60,321 bases of DNA. Origin: Psychrosphaera sp. F3M07. GTDB lineage: Bacteria > Pseudomonadota > Gammaproteobacteria > Enterobacterales > Alteromonadaceae. Shown one piece after another: positions 48,018-58,259 of the stretch; position 1 is the first letter of the stretch; each line of letters begins with the position of its first letter. Where the stretch lies: contig NZ_JAHKPJ010000003.1 in NCBI RefSeq assembly GCF_018860345.1, positions 30,678-90,998 on the forward strand. The letters are read 5' to 3'. The position numbers and the translations under genes are program-made. A model generated the notes under the pieces. The model did no database searches, was not told the origin of the DNA, and saw nothing but the letters and a program-made list of their open reading frames with translations.

Positions 48018-48084
48018 GCGCGTCATTAAATTTAGTGTCTCAATAAATCCTATTTATTTTACCCATTTTACATGAGGTCTGGTT

Positions 48085-48558
48085 ATGAAACTTACATCTA
48101 AAGGTCGGTACGCAGTTACAGCTATGTTAGATGTTTCTTTGCATACAGATTCAGGCCCTGTGCCATTGACGGATATCTCAGAACGCCAAGGTATTTCACT
48201 TTCTTATTTAGAGCAGTTGTTTGCAAAGTTACGTAAACATGAATTAGTAAGTAGTGTAAGAGGTCCAGGTGGCGGGTATTTCTTAAGCCGAGACGCAAAA
48301 GAAATTTCAATCAGAGAAGTGATAGCTGCAGTCGACGAAAGTGTTGATGCAACTAAATGTCAGGGCAAAGGTAATTGCCAAAGTGGTACAACTTGTTTAA
48401 CTCACCATTTATGGTCTGATTTAAGTGAACAAATTGAGAGCTTTTTAAGCGAGATTAGTTTGGGTGAATTAGTTGAACGTAACAATGTTCAAGATGTGGC
48501 AAGACGACAAGATAAAACTTGTGCAACAAAAGAACAGTTAGCCGTTAATAACATATAA
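48085..48558 (+). CDS. iscR: Fe-S cluster regulator IscR
   Basis: 157 residues, Rrf2 family. The winged helix (1-70) begins [16 protein letters not shown] and includes the recognition segment [28 protein letters not shown]. The [2Fe-2S] ligands are Cys92, Cys98, Cys104 and His107, as in E. coli. Holo-IscR represses this operon through the two sites upstream; apo-IscR activates other genes. Confidence 0.98.
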   Translation: MKLTSKGRYAVTAMLDVSLHTDSGPVPLTDISERQGISLSYLEQLFAKLRKHELVSSVRGPGGGYFLSRDAKEISIREVIAAVDESVDATKCQGKGNCQSGTTCLTHHLWSDLSEQIESFLSEISLGELVERNNVQDVARRQDKTCATKEQLAVNNI

Positions 48559-48622
48559 AATATTTAAAGAATTTGTTTCGCTTGATAAAATTCGAGCGCA
48601 ATTATTATACGTGGAGAAATTA

Positions 48623-49837
48623 ATGAAATTACCAATTTACCTAGATTACGCGGCAACAACGCCTGTTGATCCTCGTGTAGCTGAGGAAATGATGAAGTGT
48701 CTGACTATGGATGGCACGTTTGGTAATCCCGCTTCTCGTTCTCACCGTTACGGTTGGCAAGCAGAAGAGTTAGTAGATATAGCTCGTAATAACATTGCAG
48801 AATTAGTTAATGCTGACCCTCGTGAAGTCGTATTTACATCGGGTGCAACTGAATCAAATAACTTAGCAATAAAAGGTGCTGCACACTTTTATTCTAAAAA
48901 AGGCAAACACGTCATTACAGCTAAAACTGAACATAAAGCGGTTTTAGATACATGTCGTGAATTAGAACGTGAAGGTTTTGAAGTAACGTATTTAGACGTT
49001 ATGTCAAACGGCCTTGTTGACTTAAACGCGTTAGAAGCAGCAATGCGTGACGACACTGTTTTAGTCAGTATCATGCACGTGAATAATGAAATAGGTGTTA
49101 TCCAAGATATCGCTAAAATCGGTGAGTTATGCCGCGAACGTAAAATTGTATTCCATGTCGATGCGGCACAAAGTGCAGGTAAAATTGCCATTGACCTTAG
49201 CGAGTTAAAAGTAGATTTAATGTCTTTTTCTGGTCATAAAATTTATGGCCCTAAAGGTATAGGCGCATTATACGTAAGCCGTAAACCTCGCATTCGCTTA
49301 GAAGCACAAATGCACGGTGGTGGTCATGAGCGTGGTTTCCGTTCTGGTACACTACCTGTTCATCAGATTGTTGGTATGGGTGAAGCATTCCGTATCGCTA
49401 AAGAAGATATGGCAAAAGATACTAAACACATTGAAGCATTACGCGCTCGTTTATGGGAAGGTGTAAAACATATTGAAGAAACCTATATTAACGGCGACAT
49501 GGATCACCGTGTACCAGGTATCTTTAATGTTAGCTTCAACTTTGTTGAAGGCGAAAGCTTGATCATGGCATTAAAAGATATGGCTGTATCTTCTGGTTCT
49601 GCATGTACTTCAGCCAGTTTAGAACCTTCTTATGTTTTACGAGCTTTAGGCTTAACGGACGAGTTAGCACATAGTTCAATTCGTTTCAGTATTGGTCGCT
49701 TTACAAAAGAAGAAGAAATTGATCACGTAATTGGTCAAGTAAATAATTCAATAGATAAACTTCGTGAAATGTCTCCACTTTGGGAAATGTTTAAAGACGG
49801 AATTGACCTTAGTACGATTGAGTGGGAAGCCCACTAG
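48623..49837 (+). CDS. iscS: Cysteine desulfurase IscS
   Basis: 404 residues from ATG 48623 (GGAG at 48613-48616), identical in length to E. coli IscS; an upstream GTG is rejected. Signatures are [26 protein letters not shown], the PLP Lys206 ([11 protein letters not shown]) and catalytic Cys328 ([21 protein letters not shown]). It supplies persulfide sulfur to IscU and to tRNA thiolation. Confidence 0.98.
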   Translation: MKLPIYLDYAATTPVDPRVAEEMMKCLTMDGTFGNPASRSHRYGWQAEELVDIARNNIAELVNADPREVVFTSGATESNNLAIKGAAHFYSKKGKHVITAKTEHKAVLDTCRELEREGFEVTYLDVMSNGLVDLNALEAAMRDDTVLVSIMHVNNEIGVIQDIAKIGELCRERKIVFHVDAAQSAGKIAIDLSELKVDLMSFSGHKIYGPKGIGALYVSRKPRIRLEAQMHGGGHERGFRSGTLPVHQIVGMGEAFRIAKEDMAKDTKHIEALRARLWEGVKHIEETYINGDMDHRVPGIFNVSFNFVEGESLIMALKDMAVSSGSACTSASLEPSYVLRALGLTDELAHSSIRFSIGRFTKEEEIDHVIGQVNNSIDKLREMSPLWEMFKDGIDLSTIEWEAH

Positions 49838-49854
49838 TACTAAAGATAGTAGTA

Positions 49855-49879
49855 TGCAGCGTTACATAAGTACGCTGCA
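49855..49879 (+). other. Intercistronic hairpin between iscS and iscU
   Basis: TGCAGCGT (49855-49862) pairs with ACGCTGCA (49872-49879) around a 9-nt loop. It may stabilise or process the isc mRNA. Confidence 0.6.
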
Positions 49880-49927
49880 AACCAGCACTCATTTTATACT
49901 AACCGATTGGCGGTTAAGGAGCTTCAA

Positions 49928-50305
49928 ATGGCTTATAGCGAAAAAGTAATCGATCATTACGAAAACCCTCGTAACGTTGGTTCGTTTGATAAAAACGATC
50001 CTACAATAGCAACGGGTATGGTTGGCGCACCAGCATGTGGTGACGTTATGAAACTTCAATTAAAGATCAGCGAAGGCGGCATCATTGAAGATGCTAAATT
50101 TAAGACTTACGGTTGTGGTTCTGCTATTGCTTCATCTTCTTTGGTAACAGAGTGGGTTAAAGGCAAATCAATTGAAGAAGCACAAAAGTTAAGTAACACT
50201 GAAATCGCAGAAGAATTAGCGTTACCTCCAGTTAAAATTCATTGTTCAATTTTGGCTGAAGACGCAATTAAAGCAGCGATAGAAGATTATAAATCAAGAA
50301 AGTAA
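49928..50305 (+). CDS. iscU: Fe-S scaffold protein IscU
   Basis: 125 residues from ATG 49928 (AAGGAG upstream). Cluster-assembly cysteines Cys37, Cys63 and Cys106 are present, and LPPVK (99-103) is the HscA recognition motif. It assembles [2Fe-2S] clusters with sulfur from IscS and passes them on with HscA/HscB. Confidence 0.98.
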   Translation: MAYSEKVIDHYENPRNVGSFDKNDPTIATGMVGAPACGDVMKLQLKISEGGIIEDAKFKTYGCGSAIASSSLVTEWVKGKSIEEAQKLSNTEIAEELALPPVKIHCSILAEDAIKAAIEDYKSRK

Positions 50306-50339
50306 TAAACTGACTCGTTTGGTTTGGGAGTAGTAATAC

Positions 50340-50663
50340 ATGGCCATCAGTTTAACTGACGCAGCAGCAGATCGCGTTAGAACGTTTTTGGAAAATCGTG
50401 GTAAAGGGTTAGGATTAAGACTAGGTGTGAAAACCACCGGTTGTTCTGGCTTAGCTTATGTTCTTGAGTTCGTTGATGAACTACAAGAAGGCGACACTGT
50501 GTTTGAACATCAAGATGTTAAAGTGATCATTGACGCTAAAAGCTTAGTTTATTTAGACGGAACACAACTCGATTTTGTTAAAAATGGCTTAAATGAAGGT
50601 TTTGAATTTACTAACCCAAATCAAAAAGACGAATGTGGTTGTGGTGAATCTTTCACTGTATAA
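50340..50663 (+). CDS. iscA: Fe-S assembly protein IscA
   Basis: 107 residues, A-type carrier. The three ligands are Cys35 (TTGCSGLAY), Cys99 and Cys101 (DECGCGESF). It carries Fe or [4Fe-4S] clusters to apoproteins such as AcnB, encoded in this window. A hairpin separates it from hscB. Confidence 0.98.
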   Translation: MAISLTDAAADRVRTFLENRGKGLGLRLGVKTTGCSGLAYVLEFVDELQEGDTVFEHQDVKVIIDAKSLVYLDGTQLDFVKNGLNEGFEFTNPNQKDECGCGESFTV

Positions 50664-50701
50664 ACTAAACGTTTTGATGCCAGGTTAAATTACTGTTTTG
50701 T

Positions 50702-50730
50702 TAAGGCCATGATCTATTATCGTGGCCTTA
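50702..50730 (+). other. Hairpin between iscA and hscB
   Basis: A 12-bp stem (50702-50713 with 50719-50730; core AAGGCCA/TGGCCTT, one U-G pair) around CTATT. It could be a partial terminator that lowers hscBA-fdx relative to iscRSUA. Confidence 0.65.
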
Positions 50731-50765
50731 TCTATTTCTGATAGACCAAATTCATAGGACTATAA

Positions 50766-51284
50766 ATGCGATTTTTTGACTTATTTGAATTACCCGTCAG
50801 TTTTCAACTCGACAATGAGTTACTCCTTGAGCGTTATCGAGAAATTCAAAAAAAAGTGCATCCAGATCATCACGCCAGTGCCTCAGATAACGAAAAGTTA
50901 TTGTCGGTGCAAAAAGCCTCAGAAGTAAATGATGCCTACGAAACGTTAAAAAAGCCGTTAACCCGTGCCGAATATATGGTTGCCGAACATGGTTTTGACG
51001 TCCGTCATGAACAACACACAATACGTGATGGTATGTTCTTAATGCAGCAAATGGAACTACGTGAAGAGTTGGAAGAGATTGAATCTGCTACTGATGTTGA
51101 AGCTGCATTTGACCGTTTTTACAGCGACGTAAAACAATTGATCAATGAATATACGGCAAAGTTTGAGTCTGAGTTTAACCAATCATCGTTTGAGTCTGCG
51201 GCCGACGCCGTTCGTAAATTAAGATTTATTTACAAGTTAAAAGAAGAAGCGCAATTGTTAGAAGACAAACTTTTAGACTTTTAA
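50766..51284 (+). CDS. hscB: Co-chaperone HscB
   Basis: 172 residues. The N-terminal J domain has His32-Pro33-Asp34 (KKVHPDHHASAS). The C-terminal helical domain (about 85-172) binds IscU. It stimulates HscA ATPase during cluster transfer. Confidence 0.97.
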   Translation: MRFFDLFELPVSFQLDNELLLERYREIQKKVHPDHHASASDNEKLLSVQKASEVNDAYETLKKPLTRAEYMVAEHGFDVRHEQHTIRDGMFLMQQMELREELEEIESATDVEAAFDRFYSDVKQLINEYTAKFESEFNQSSFESAADAVRKLRFIYKLKEEAQLLEDKLLDF

Positions 51285-51374
51285 TTTTAAAGCTTGGTAC
51301 AAGATAAGTTAATGAGCTTTTAAACATAGCTTATAAATTAGCTCAGCAAATAAAGAAATACAGGTAAACGACAC

Positions 51375-53237
51375 ATGGCATTATTACAAATTGCAGAACC
51401 GGGCCAAAGTACTAACCCTCATGAACATAAGTTAGCTATTGGCATCGACTTAGGAACTACTAATTCATTAGTAGCATCAGTAAGAAGCGGACAAGCTAAC
51501 GTATTACCCGATGCACAAGGCCGATATCATTTACCCTCTGTTGTGCATTACGGTGCAAACAGAACGATAGACGTTGGCTTTGACGCCAAAGCCAATGCTG
51601 AAAATGACCCAGAAAATACCATAGTTTCGGTTAAACGTTTTTTAGGCCGTGGTCTTAAAGACATAAACGAAACCTACGGTAAATTGCCTTACACCTTCGT
51701 TGAAAAAGAAAACACAGTTAACTTGTTAACCAGCCAAGGCGAGAAAAACCCAATTCAAGTATCTGCTGAAATCTTGTACGTATTAAAAACTCAAGCAGAA
51801 CAAACATTAGGTGGCGATTTAATGGGCGCGGTTATTACCGTTCCTGCTCACTTTGATGATGCACAGCGTCAAGGTACCAAGGATGCAGCTCAACTTGCAG
51901 GTATAAAAGTATTAAGATTAATCAACGAACCTACTGCCGCAGCTGTTGCTTATGGACTAGATTCAGGGCAAGAAGGCATTGTTGCTATTTATGATTTAGG
52001 TGGTGGTACATTTGATATTTCTATACTGCGCTTAAATAAAGGTGTATTTGAAGTGCTGTCTACCGGTGGAGATACCGCGTTAGGTGGTGATGATTTTGAT
52101 GGTAAAATTGTTCAACGTATTTTAGCCAATGCAGGCGTTACAGAAGAATTATCGGCCAAAAGCTTACGTAAACTTGCTGATTTAGGTCGTAAAATAAAAG
52201 AACAGTTATCCGATGTTGATTCTGTTGATTTTAATATCGACATTGAATCACAACAGTTAACAGGTAGCTTTAGTAAAGCTGACTTTGAAGCGGTCATCGC
52301 TGATTTGGTTAAGGCCACATTACGCAGTTGTCGCCGCGCATTAAAAGATGCCGATGTTGAAAAAGAACAAATTTTAGAAGTGGTCATGGTGGGCGGTTCT
52401 ACGCGTGTTCCTTATGTGCGTGAGCAAGTTAAAGCCTTTTTTGGTAAAGAACCATTAACCTCAATCGACCCTGACCAAGTCGTAGCAATAGGTGCCTCTA
52501 TTCAAGCGGATTTATTAGTGGGCAATAAACCAGATTCTGACATGCTGTTGTTAGATGTTACGCCGTTATCACTTGGTTTAGAAACCATGGGTGGCTTAGT
52601 AGAAAAAGTCATTCCAAGAAATACCACGATTCCAGTAGCCAGAGCACAAGAGTTTACCACCTATAAAGATGGTCAAACTATGATGGCCATTCATGTATTA
52701 CAAGGTGAACGTGAATTGGTGGATGATTGTCGTTCATTAGCAAGATTTGTATTAAAAGGTATTCCTCCGTTAACCGCTGGAATTGCGGTGATCCGAGTTA
52801 CTTTTAATATCGATGCAGACGGATTATTAAGTGTTACGGCACTGGAAAAATCCACTGGTGTTGAGTCATCTATTCAAGTTAAGCCGTCATATGGTTTAGA
52901 GCAAAATGAAATAGCCGACATGATCACCGCATCCATGACCAATGCAAAAGAAGATATCCAAGCACGTATGTTACGTGAGCAACAAATTGATGCAGTGCGT
53001 ATGATGGAAGCATTAGAAACCGCCATGACAGAAGATAATGCCATCGTATTAGACGAAGAACGTGTAGTGATTGAACAAGCCATTGAGCAATTAAAACAAG
53101 CAACTCAAGGCATTGACGGTCAAGCGATTAAACAAGCAATTAAAAACCTAGATGATACGAGTCAGCCATTTGCGGCAAGACGCATGGAAAACAGTATTAA
53201 AAGGGCACTAACTGGTCATTCAGTAGATAAAGTGTAA
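51375..53237 (+). CDS. hscA: Fe-S chaperone HscA (Hsp70 family)
   Basis: 620 residues. The ATPase domain has [36 protein letters not shown] and [13 protein letters not shown], and the substrate domain follows [13 protein letters not shown]. It lacks the EEVKD-type tail of DnaK. It binds the LPPVK motif of IscU. The gap to hscB is 90 nt. Confidence 0.98.
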   Translation: MALLQIAEPGQSTNPHEHKLAIGIDLGTTNSLVASVRSGQANVLPDAQGRYHLPSVVHYGANRTIDVGFDAKANAENDPENTIVSVKRFLGRGLKDINETYGKLPYTFVEKENTVNLLTSQGEKNPIQVSAEILYVLKTQAEQTLGGDLMGAVITVPAHFDDAQRQGTKDAAQLAGIKVLRLINEPTAAAVAYGLDSGQEGIVAIYDLGGGTFDISILRLNKGVFEVLSTGGDTALGGDDFDGKIVQRILANAGVTEELSAKSLRKLADLGRKIKEQLSDVDSVDFNIDIESQQLTGSFSKADFEAVIADLVKATLRSCRRALKDADVEKEQILEVVMVGGSTRVPYVREQVKAFFGKEPLTSIDPDQVVAIGASIQADLLVGNKPDSDMLLLDVTPLSLGLETMGGLVEKVIPRNTTIPVARAQEFTTYKDGQTMMAIHVLQGERELVDDCRSLARFVLKGIPPLTAGIAVIRVTFNIDADGLLSVTALEKSTGVESSIQVKPSYGLEQNEIADMITASMTNAKEDIQARMLREQQIDAVRMMEALETAMTEDNAIVLDEERVVIEQAIEQLKQATQGIDGQAIKQAIKNLDDTSQPFAARRMENSIKRALTGHSVDKV

Positions 53238-53280
53238 AAACAAATTATATTAATTAAGTCGATTTATAGAGATTAAAAAC

Positions 53281-53619
53281 ATGCCACAAATTATATTTTT
53301 GCCAAACGAAGATCTTTGCCCTGACGGCGCTGTTGTAGAAGCCAAAAAAGGTGAAACTGTTTTAGATGTTGCTTTAAGAAGTGACATTGACGTTGAACAT
53401 GCATGTGAAAAAGTATGTGCTTGTACAACTTGTCATATGATCATCCGCGAAGGTTTTGATTCACTTGATGAAAGTGATGAATTGGAAGACGACATGTTAG
53501 ACCGTGCGTGGGGATTAGAGCCTGAGTCACGATTAAGCTGCCAAGTGATCATCAAAGATGAAGATTTAGTGGTAGAGATTCCAAAATATACCGTGAATCA
53601 CGCCAAAGAAAACCACTAG
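53281..53619 (+). CDS. fdx: Isc-type [2Fe-2S] ferredoxin
   Basis: 112 residues. Cluster ligands Cys42, Cys48, Cys51 (HACEKVCACTTCH) and Cys87 (SRLSCQV) are in the E. coli Fdx spacing. It donates electrons to IscS/IscU. It is the last recognisable isc gene; iscX, usual next, is absent. Confidence 0.98.
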   Translation: MPQIIFLPNEDLCPDGAVVEAKKGETVLDVALRSDIDVEHACEKVCACTTCHMIIREGFDSLDESDELEDDMLDRAWGLEPESRLSCQVIIKDEDLVVEIPKYTVNHAKENH

Positions 53620-53709
53620 TAATTCACTCAGTTAGGCGTATAACTTAGCTATATTTGGTCTTTTTAGTCATTATTAAAGCAAGCTTAGGCTGAGCTATTA
53701 AGGAATCGT

Positions 53710-54105
53710 ATGAGCAGTCAACCATTAGAACCAAGCCGTAAAACCGAAATACTTAACTTTGATGCTGAACAAAGATGTAAGTACTTGTTAAAACAAGTAG
53801 TGGCAAATCAACAAGTATGGATTTTAACCGATGAACATGGTTCTGTCATGGTGACCACAGATGAAGAAGATTGTATTCCTGTTTGGCCAAATGAAGAGTT
53901 TGCACAAATGTGGGCGACTAACGAGTGGGAAGGATTTGAACCTAAAGCTATTCCGTTAACTCAGTGGCACAAGAAATGGACTAGCGGTTTGGAAGAAGAT
54001 GAATTGTCAGTAGTTGTATTTCCATTACCAGACGATGAAGGCGCTGTTTTATATCCAACCGAGCTAGATGATGAAATTAAACAAATGGCAAATAAGGTCA
54101 AATAG
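53710..54105 (+). CDS. DUF2750 protein
   Basis: 131 residues, soluble and acidic. ILTDEHGSVMVTTDEEDCIPVWPNEEFAQMWATNEWEGFEPKAI is the DUF2750 core. Function unknown. It begins 90 nt after fdx and overlaps the next gene by one nt (TAGTG). It takes the place of iscX in this locus, but no Fe-S motif is visible. Confidence 0.85.
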   Translation: MSSQPLEPSRKTEILNFDAEQRCKYLLKQVVANQQVWILTDEHGSVMVTTDEEDCIPVWPNEEFAQMWATNEWEGFEPKAIPLTQWHKKWTSGLEEDELSVVVFPLPDDEGAVLYPTELDDEIKQMANKVK

Positions 54106-54665
54106 TGGAAGATTTAGATGCGCCATTTGAATATGAAGAGCCTGAAGGTTTTGATAAAAATGCTCCGGTAGTTGATACCAGCAAAGATGGGATGCGCAAA
54201 ATAGGCATATTCGTCGATATTCAAAACATTTATTACACCACCAAACAAGGGTTTAACCGTCAGTTTGATTATCGCCGCTTTTGGCAAGAGATCAGTTACC
54301 TTGGTGATATTCAAATTGCCAATGGCTATGCCATTGCCAGTAATAATGACGGGCAACGTAAATTCCAAGACGCGTTAAGACATATAGGGTTTGAAATTAA
54401 ACTTAAACCATTTATTCAGCGCAGTGACGGAAGTGCCAAAGGCGATTGGGATGTGGGGATTACGGTTGATATTATGGAAGCTGCAGAGCAGTTAGATCAT
54501 ATTATTTTATTATCAGGCGATGGCGATTTTGATCTGTTGATGCACAAAATAAAAGAAAAATACCAAGTCAAAACCCAGGTATTTGGTGTGCAAAAATTAA
54601 CGGCGCAATCACTTATTAAAAGTGTTGATCTGTTTACCGCCATTGAACCCCCTTTGTTAAAGTAA
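54105..54665 (+). CDS. NYN-domain (PIN-like, LabA/DUF88) putative ribonuclease
   Basis: 186 residues from a GTG start that overlaps the DUF2750 stop. The NYN fold covers about 30-175. Its acidic catalytic positions are in IFVDIQNIYYT, KGDWDVGITVDIM and LSGDGDFDLLM. NYN proteins cut structured RNA in several systems; the target here is unknown. Translational coupling to DUF2750 suggests the two proteins work together. Confidence 0.88.
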   Translation: MEDLDAPFEYEEPEGFDKNAPVVDTSKDGMRKIGIFVDIQNIYYTTKQGFNRQFDYRRFWQEISYLGDIQIANGYAIASNNDGQRKFQDALRHIGFEIKLKPFIQRSDGSAKGDWDVGITVDIMEAAEQLDHIILLSGDGDFDLLMHKIKEKYQVKTQVFGVQKLTAQSLIKSVDLFTAIEPPLLK

Positions 54666-54701
54666 TCATAAGAGCAACAAAGGAAAAAGTAAGGATTCAA
54701 G

Positions 54702-55115
54702 ATGACGGATAGCCGAAAACATAAGTTTGACCAATATCCGCCATTGGTCAAACCGGTTTTAGAGTCCTTACGGCAAATGATTTATAACCTTGTGTTAGAG
54801 CTGAACTTAGGTGAAATAGAAGAAACGTTAAAATGGGGAGAACCTAGTTTTAACGTTAAAAGCGGTAGCCCAGTGAGAATCGATTGGAAAGACTCAACAC
54901 CGGAAAATTATTATGTATTTGTAAATTGCCAAACTAAGTTAGTAGACACGTTTAGAGAGTTATACTCAGACGTATTGCAGTTTCAAGGTAACCGCGCCAT
55001 TATTCTTAACCTGACCGAAGCAACAGATGAAAAGATTAACCATGCACTTAAACATTGCTTAGCCTTGGCGTTAACCTATCAAAAAGTAAAACACTTGCCA
55101 TTGTTAGGTGCATAA
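54702..55115 (+). CDS. DUF1801 (YdhG-like) protein
   Basis: 137 residues. DQYPPLVKPVLESLRQMI and LKWGEPSFNVKSG are the DUF1801 pattern. The fold resembles a small alpha-beta ligand-binding domain; no enzymatic activity is established. It follows the NYN gene by 36 nt with AAGGA upstream, and a GNAT gene comes next, so a small operon is possible. Confidence 0.86.
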   Translation: MTDSRKHKFDQYPPLVKPVLESLRQMIYNLVLELNLGEIEETLKWGEPSFNVKSGSPVRIDWKDSTPENYYVFVNCQTKLVDTFRELYSDVLQFQGNRAIILNLTEATDEKINHALKHCLALALTYQKVKHLPLLGA

Positions 55116-55158
55116 CCTCGGCTTTAATGTCATATCAAGGTTTAAAGAGTAAAAACGC

Positions 55159-55668
55159 ATGATCACACTTAGACATTTTAATACCTCTGACGTTGGTCAG
55201 TTAGTGACTTATTTAAATGATAAAGAGGTGACTCAATACATTACAGGGGCTATCCCTTCGCCTTATACAAACGCCGATGCATTTTGGTGGATTGAACACG
55301 CTAACCAATCTGAATACATTCAAGCGATTGAATACCAAGGTGACTTTGTGGGTTGTATTTCTGCCACCGTCGGGCAGTTTGAATACGCAAACAGTGCAGA
55401 GTTAGGTTATTGGATAGGCAAAGGCTTTTGGAACTTAGGCATAACCACAGAAGCGGTGAAACAGTTTTGTGAGTTACTGTTTAACACCAATAAACTAAAC
55501 AGATTATATGTCTCAGTGGTGGCGCAAAATATAGCGTCTGTTAGGGTATTAGAGAAAAACGGTTTCCGCTGTGAAGGAATATTACAAAGTGCCTCTTGTA
55601 AGCTTGATCCTGTCACAGGGGAGAAGCAATATTATGATGAATGTTTAATGGCTATGGTGAGTCGTTAA
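55159..55668 (+). CDS. GNAT acetyltransferase, RimJ/RimL type
   Basis: 169 residues. LRHFNTSDVGQLVTYLNDKEV opens the fold, AELGYWIGKGFWNLGITTEAVKQF is motif A (acetyl-CoA), and LYVSVVAQNIASVRVLEKNGFRCEGIL is motif B. The acceptor, an amine on a protein or small molecule, is unknown. It overlaps the convergent lipoprotein gene by 4 nt. Confidence 0.9.
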   Translation: MITLRHFNTSDVGQLVTYLNDKEVTQYITGAIPSPYTNADAFWWIEHANQSEYIQAIEYQGDFVGCISATVGQFEYANSAELGYWIGKGFWNLGITTEAVKQFCELLFNTNKLNRLYVSVVAQNIASVRVLEKNGFRCEGILQSASCKLDPVTGEKQYYDECLMAMVSR

Positions 55669-56369
55669 TAATACACAGCTTCAAATAAACAATTTTCAAT
55701 TGGCGAATTATTATCTTGAGATTTAATAACAAGATGATCCGCTTTTTTCACTCCTGAGTAGGTTTGTATTTTCGTTTCATTTATTGCTAAATAATCGGTT
55801 TTAAACTCAATAAAATCAAGCTGTATTCGGTTATTTATTAAAGTGTATTTTCCAGTATGTTTTCGATAGCTATTCTTTAAAAGCTTGCCCTCACGATAAA
55901 GTTCTACCTCAAGTATGACCTCGCCACTTCGTCGAAACTCTAGCGTTGCATCAACTGAATCACCATTAACAAAACATGAAATATCGCCCATGATAGGTGG
56001 CATTATTTTTTGGTAACCGTTTCGTAAATATAGGCCAACACTGCCTGCTGAATAAAAGTGATTCCCTTGCGCAAACTGGTAATAACTTGGCGTGGGGAAT
56101 TCAGATTCTTTGAGTATATTTTCAATGATTGGCAGATCAGCTGGCGCTGCTACGACAGGATGAGTTGCGATAGCGGTATCGCTAAACTCTGCTGGAATTT
56201 CAGCATTTACATGTTCAACATCATAACCTAGGTTAATTAATTTTACGGCCACCTCATCAACGGACTCTTGAGGATAACCATTGTTAAATAAATAAACCGT
56301 TTTATTAGTACAACCAGTTAACAATAAGATTGCAGTAATAAAAACGGTTAACTTCAAATGATTCAACAT
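55665..56369 (-). CDS. Lipoprotein, function unknown
   Basis: 234 residues. The signal peptide ends in lipobox LLTGC (Cys20). The first mature part (NNGYPQESVDEVAVKLINLGYDVEHVNAEIP) resembles an SPOR-like or cell-wall-binding module but is not certain. Two later cysteines (ISCF, ENCLF) may pair. It lies 37 nt after the peroxiredoxin stop on the same strand, so co-transcription is possible. Confidence 0.68.
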   Translation of the reverse strand: MLNHLKLTVFITAILLLTGCTNKTVYLFNNGYPQESVDEVAVKLINLGYDVEHVNAEIPAEFSDTAIATHPVVAAPADLPIIENILKESEFPTPSYYQFAQGNHFYSAGSVGLYLRNGYQKIMPPIMGDISCFVNGDSVDATLEFRRSGEVILEVELYREGKLLKNSYRKHTGKYTLINNRIQLDFIEFKTDYLAINETKIQTYSGVKKADHLVIKSQDNNSPIENCLFEAVYY

Positions 56370-56406
56370 GTAAATATAGGAACTAGGTTAGTTTTTTTTA
56401 TCTATT

Positions 56407-56928
56407 TTATATTTTTTCAAATCCAAGTCTACCCATATGTTGCGCCATATCTTCAGCCGACGTTTTAGGACGAACATTACGGTCAATCATGACAATCTTA
56501 CCCGACTTATCAATATAGAAAGTATGACGTTTTGCATACCCCATAAAACTCACACCATAGGCTTCTGCTACATCGCCGGTTGGGTCACTTAACAGTGGGA
56601 AATCGGCTTTAGTTTCTTTGGCAAACTCTATGTTTTTAGACAACTCGTCAGTACTGGCCATAAAGTATTGAGCGTTAAACCCCTTTAATAGATGCCCATT
56701 ATCAGCCATAGACTTACATTCAATGGTACAGCCTGATGTGAATGCTCTTGGAAACCAAGCCAACACAATGCTTTGTTTGCCTTTAAAGTCTGACAGTTGA
56801 TAGGTTTTACCATCACTGGCCTGCAGCTTAAAGTTAGGTGCTTGATCGCCAACAGAAAGCTCAGCAGTGGCTAAGTTACTGAATAACAATAAGCTAATAG
56901 TAATAAATGACGTGATTAATTTGTTCAT
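56407..56928 (-). CDS. Exported BCP/PrxQ-type peroxiredoxin
   Basis: 173 residues from ATG 56928 (GGAA nine nt upstream); the next 22 residues are a signal peptide (MNKLITSFITISLLLFSNLATA). The active site FPRAFTSGCTIEC keeps PxxxTxxC; a second Cys five residues later is the likely resolving Cys. It should reduce peroxides in the periplasm and, unlike the Tpx at 15217, has the conserved proline. Confidence 0.88.
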   Translation of the reverse strand: MNKLITSFITISLLLFSNLATAELSVGDQAPNFKLQASDGKTYQLSDFKGKQSIVLAWFPRAFTSGCTIECKSMADNGHLLKGFNAQYFMASTDELSKNIEFAKETKADFPLLSDPTGDVAEAYGVSFMGYAKRHTFYIDKSGKIVMIDRNVRPKTSAEDMAQHMGRLGFEKI

Positions 56929-57109
56929 GAATTGTTCCATGTTTTAGGTCCATGTTGGTAAGGTTAAGAACGTCTTTATATACGTTCTCATTATTAATTT
57001 GGTTCACAAATATTACAGACGTACCAAGTTAACTTGTATTGGTGGTTTTCACAACGGCCGCTATCAAAAATACAGCGCTAACTTACAGAGCGTGCACAAT
57101 GACTATACG

Positions 57110-57925
57110 TTAAGATTTTGCCAAAACAAATTGGTTTAGGGTAAAGCTCAAGGTCAATTGAAATGGTAATTGTGATAACAAACTTTGTTTATTTTGCTCA
57201 GATATCTTCCAGCCAAAAGGCGTCATGGTTAACAAGTTTTCAATATCACCCTTGTTGTCTAATACAATGACTTGTTCAATATCATGTTGAACCGCCAGCT
57301 CAAATCCATCAGGTGGTGTAGCCGAATCATGTAATTGGGGGGTGTCGTAGATGATTTTTTTTAACTCTATTAGATGTTTCGCCCCCGGGGAAACCGACAA
57401 TATACGACCTTGTTCTGTTAAAACACGCTGGCATTCTTTACCCACTAAAGGCGCAAATACATTCACTATTAAATCAGAGAAGTTATCGCTAAATGGCGTA
57501 TGTGAATTGGTTGCAACACAGTAGTGCACTTGTTTGTTTCTTTTCGCGGCATACTTAACGGCAGACTTAGAAATATCCACACCATACACATTAGTATTAA
57601 CAACCTGGCTTTGGATACTGTCTGTGTAATAACCTTCACCGCAGCCTAAGTCGATAATATTATTGTGCGGCAATGTTAATAAGGATTTCACCAACGCTTG
57701 ACGTAAAAAATCATAATGACCCAATGATAAAAACGCACGACGCGCTAACACCATATTTTTATCGTCACCCGGTTGCAGAGAGTTTTTTAACTGCACGGGC
57801 AATAAATTTATATATCCCTCTTTGGCATAATCAAACATATGTTTGTTTTCACACACAAGACTATTGTCTGTTTTTAACAGTTGAGTGAAACAAATCGGGC
57901 AGCTAAATTGAGGAAGTTTGGTCAT
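57110..57925 (-). CDS. rlmA: 23S rRNA (guanine745-N1)-methyltransferase, RlmA type
   Basis: 271 residues. An N-terminal zinc finger (Cys9, Cys12, Cys25, His29) leads to DYAKEGYINLLPVQLKNSLQPGDDKNM and a SAM-binding motif IIDLGCGEGYYTD. RlmA methylates G745 (or G748 in TlrB) of 23S rRNA. ATG 57925 is used; an upstream TTG at 57970 would add non-homologous residues. The ribosome site is weak. Confidence 0.9.
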   Translation of the reverse strand: MTKLPQFSCPICFTQLLKTDNSLVCENKHMFDYAKEGYINLLPVQLKNSLQPGDDKNMVLARRAFLSLGHYDFLRQALVKSLLTLPHNNIIDLGCGEGYYTDSIQSQVVNTNVYGVDISKSAVKYAAKRNKQVHYCVATNSHTPFSDNFSDLIVNVFAPLVGKECQRVLTEQGRILSVSPGAKHLIELKKIIYDTPQLHDSATPPDGFELAVQHDIEQVIVLDNKGDIENLLTMTPFGWKISEQNKQSLLSQLPFQLTLSFTLNQFVLAKS

Positions 57926-58045
57926 GATATAAGTTTTTAAGCTAGTTTGGACGGCATTATAACCGATCAAAACCCGGTTAGTTGGTGATTTTGCCTAATA
58001 AAACAGCGTTCGAGTCATAAAATGAAAAAATATTTAAAATTGGGC

Positions 58046-58073
58046 TTTACCTTAAGCCGTTGCTAAGTATAAT
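58046..58073 (+). promoter_or_regulatory. Promoter of tRNA-Trp
   Basis: TTTACC (58046-58051), a 16-bp spacer and TATAAT (58068-58073), followed by a GGCGC discriminator typical of stable RNA genes. Confidence 0.65.
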
Positions 58074-58090
58074 TGGCGCAACTTCGATGC

Positions 58091-58167
58091 AGGGGCGTAG
58101 TTCCAATTGGTAGAACAGCGGTCTCCAAAACCGATGGTTGGGAGTTCGAGTCTCTCCGCCCCTGCCA
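58091..58167 (+). tRNA. trpT: tRNA-Trp (anticodon CCA)
   Basis: 77 nt with encoded CCA end. Acceptor arms AGGGGCG/CGCCCCT, anticodon CCA at 58125-58127 in loop TCTCCAAAA, T-loop GTTCGAGTC. It agrees closely with E. coli tRNA-Trp. It is transcribed alone. Confidence 0.97.
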
Positions 58168-58259
58168 AGTTATCTTCAGAAACATTTTCTCGTTATAACA
58201 ATCCTAAATACTTATAGAATACGACAAAATAATTCTAAATTTTTATGCCACCAATTTAT

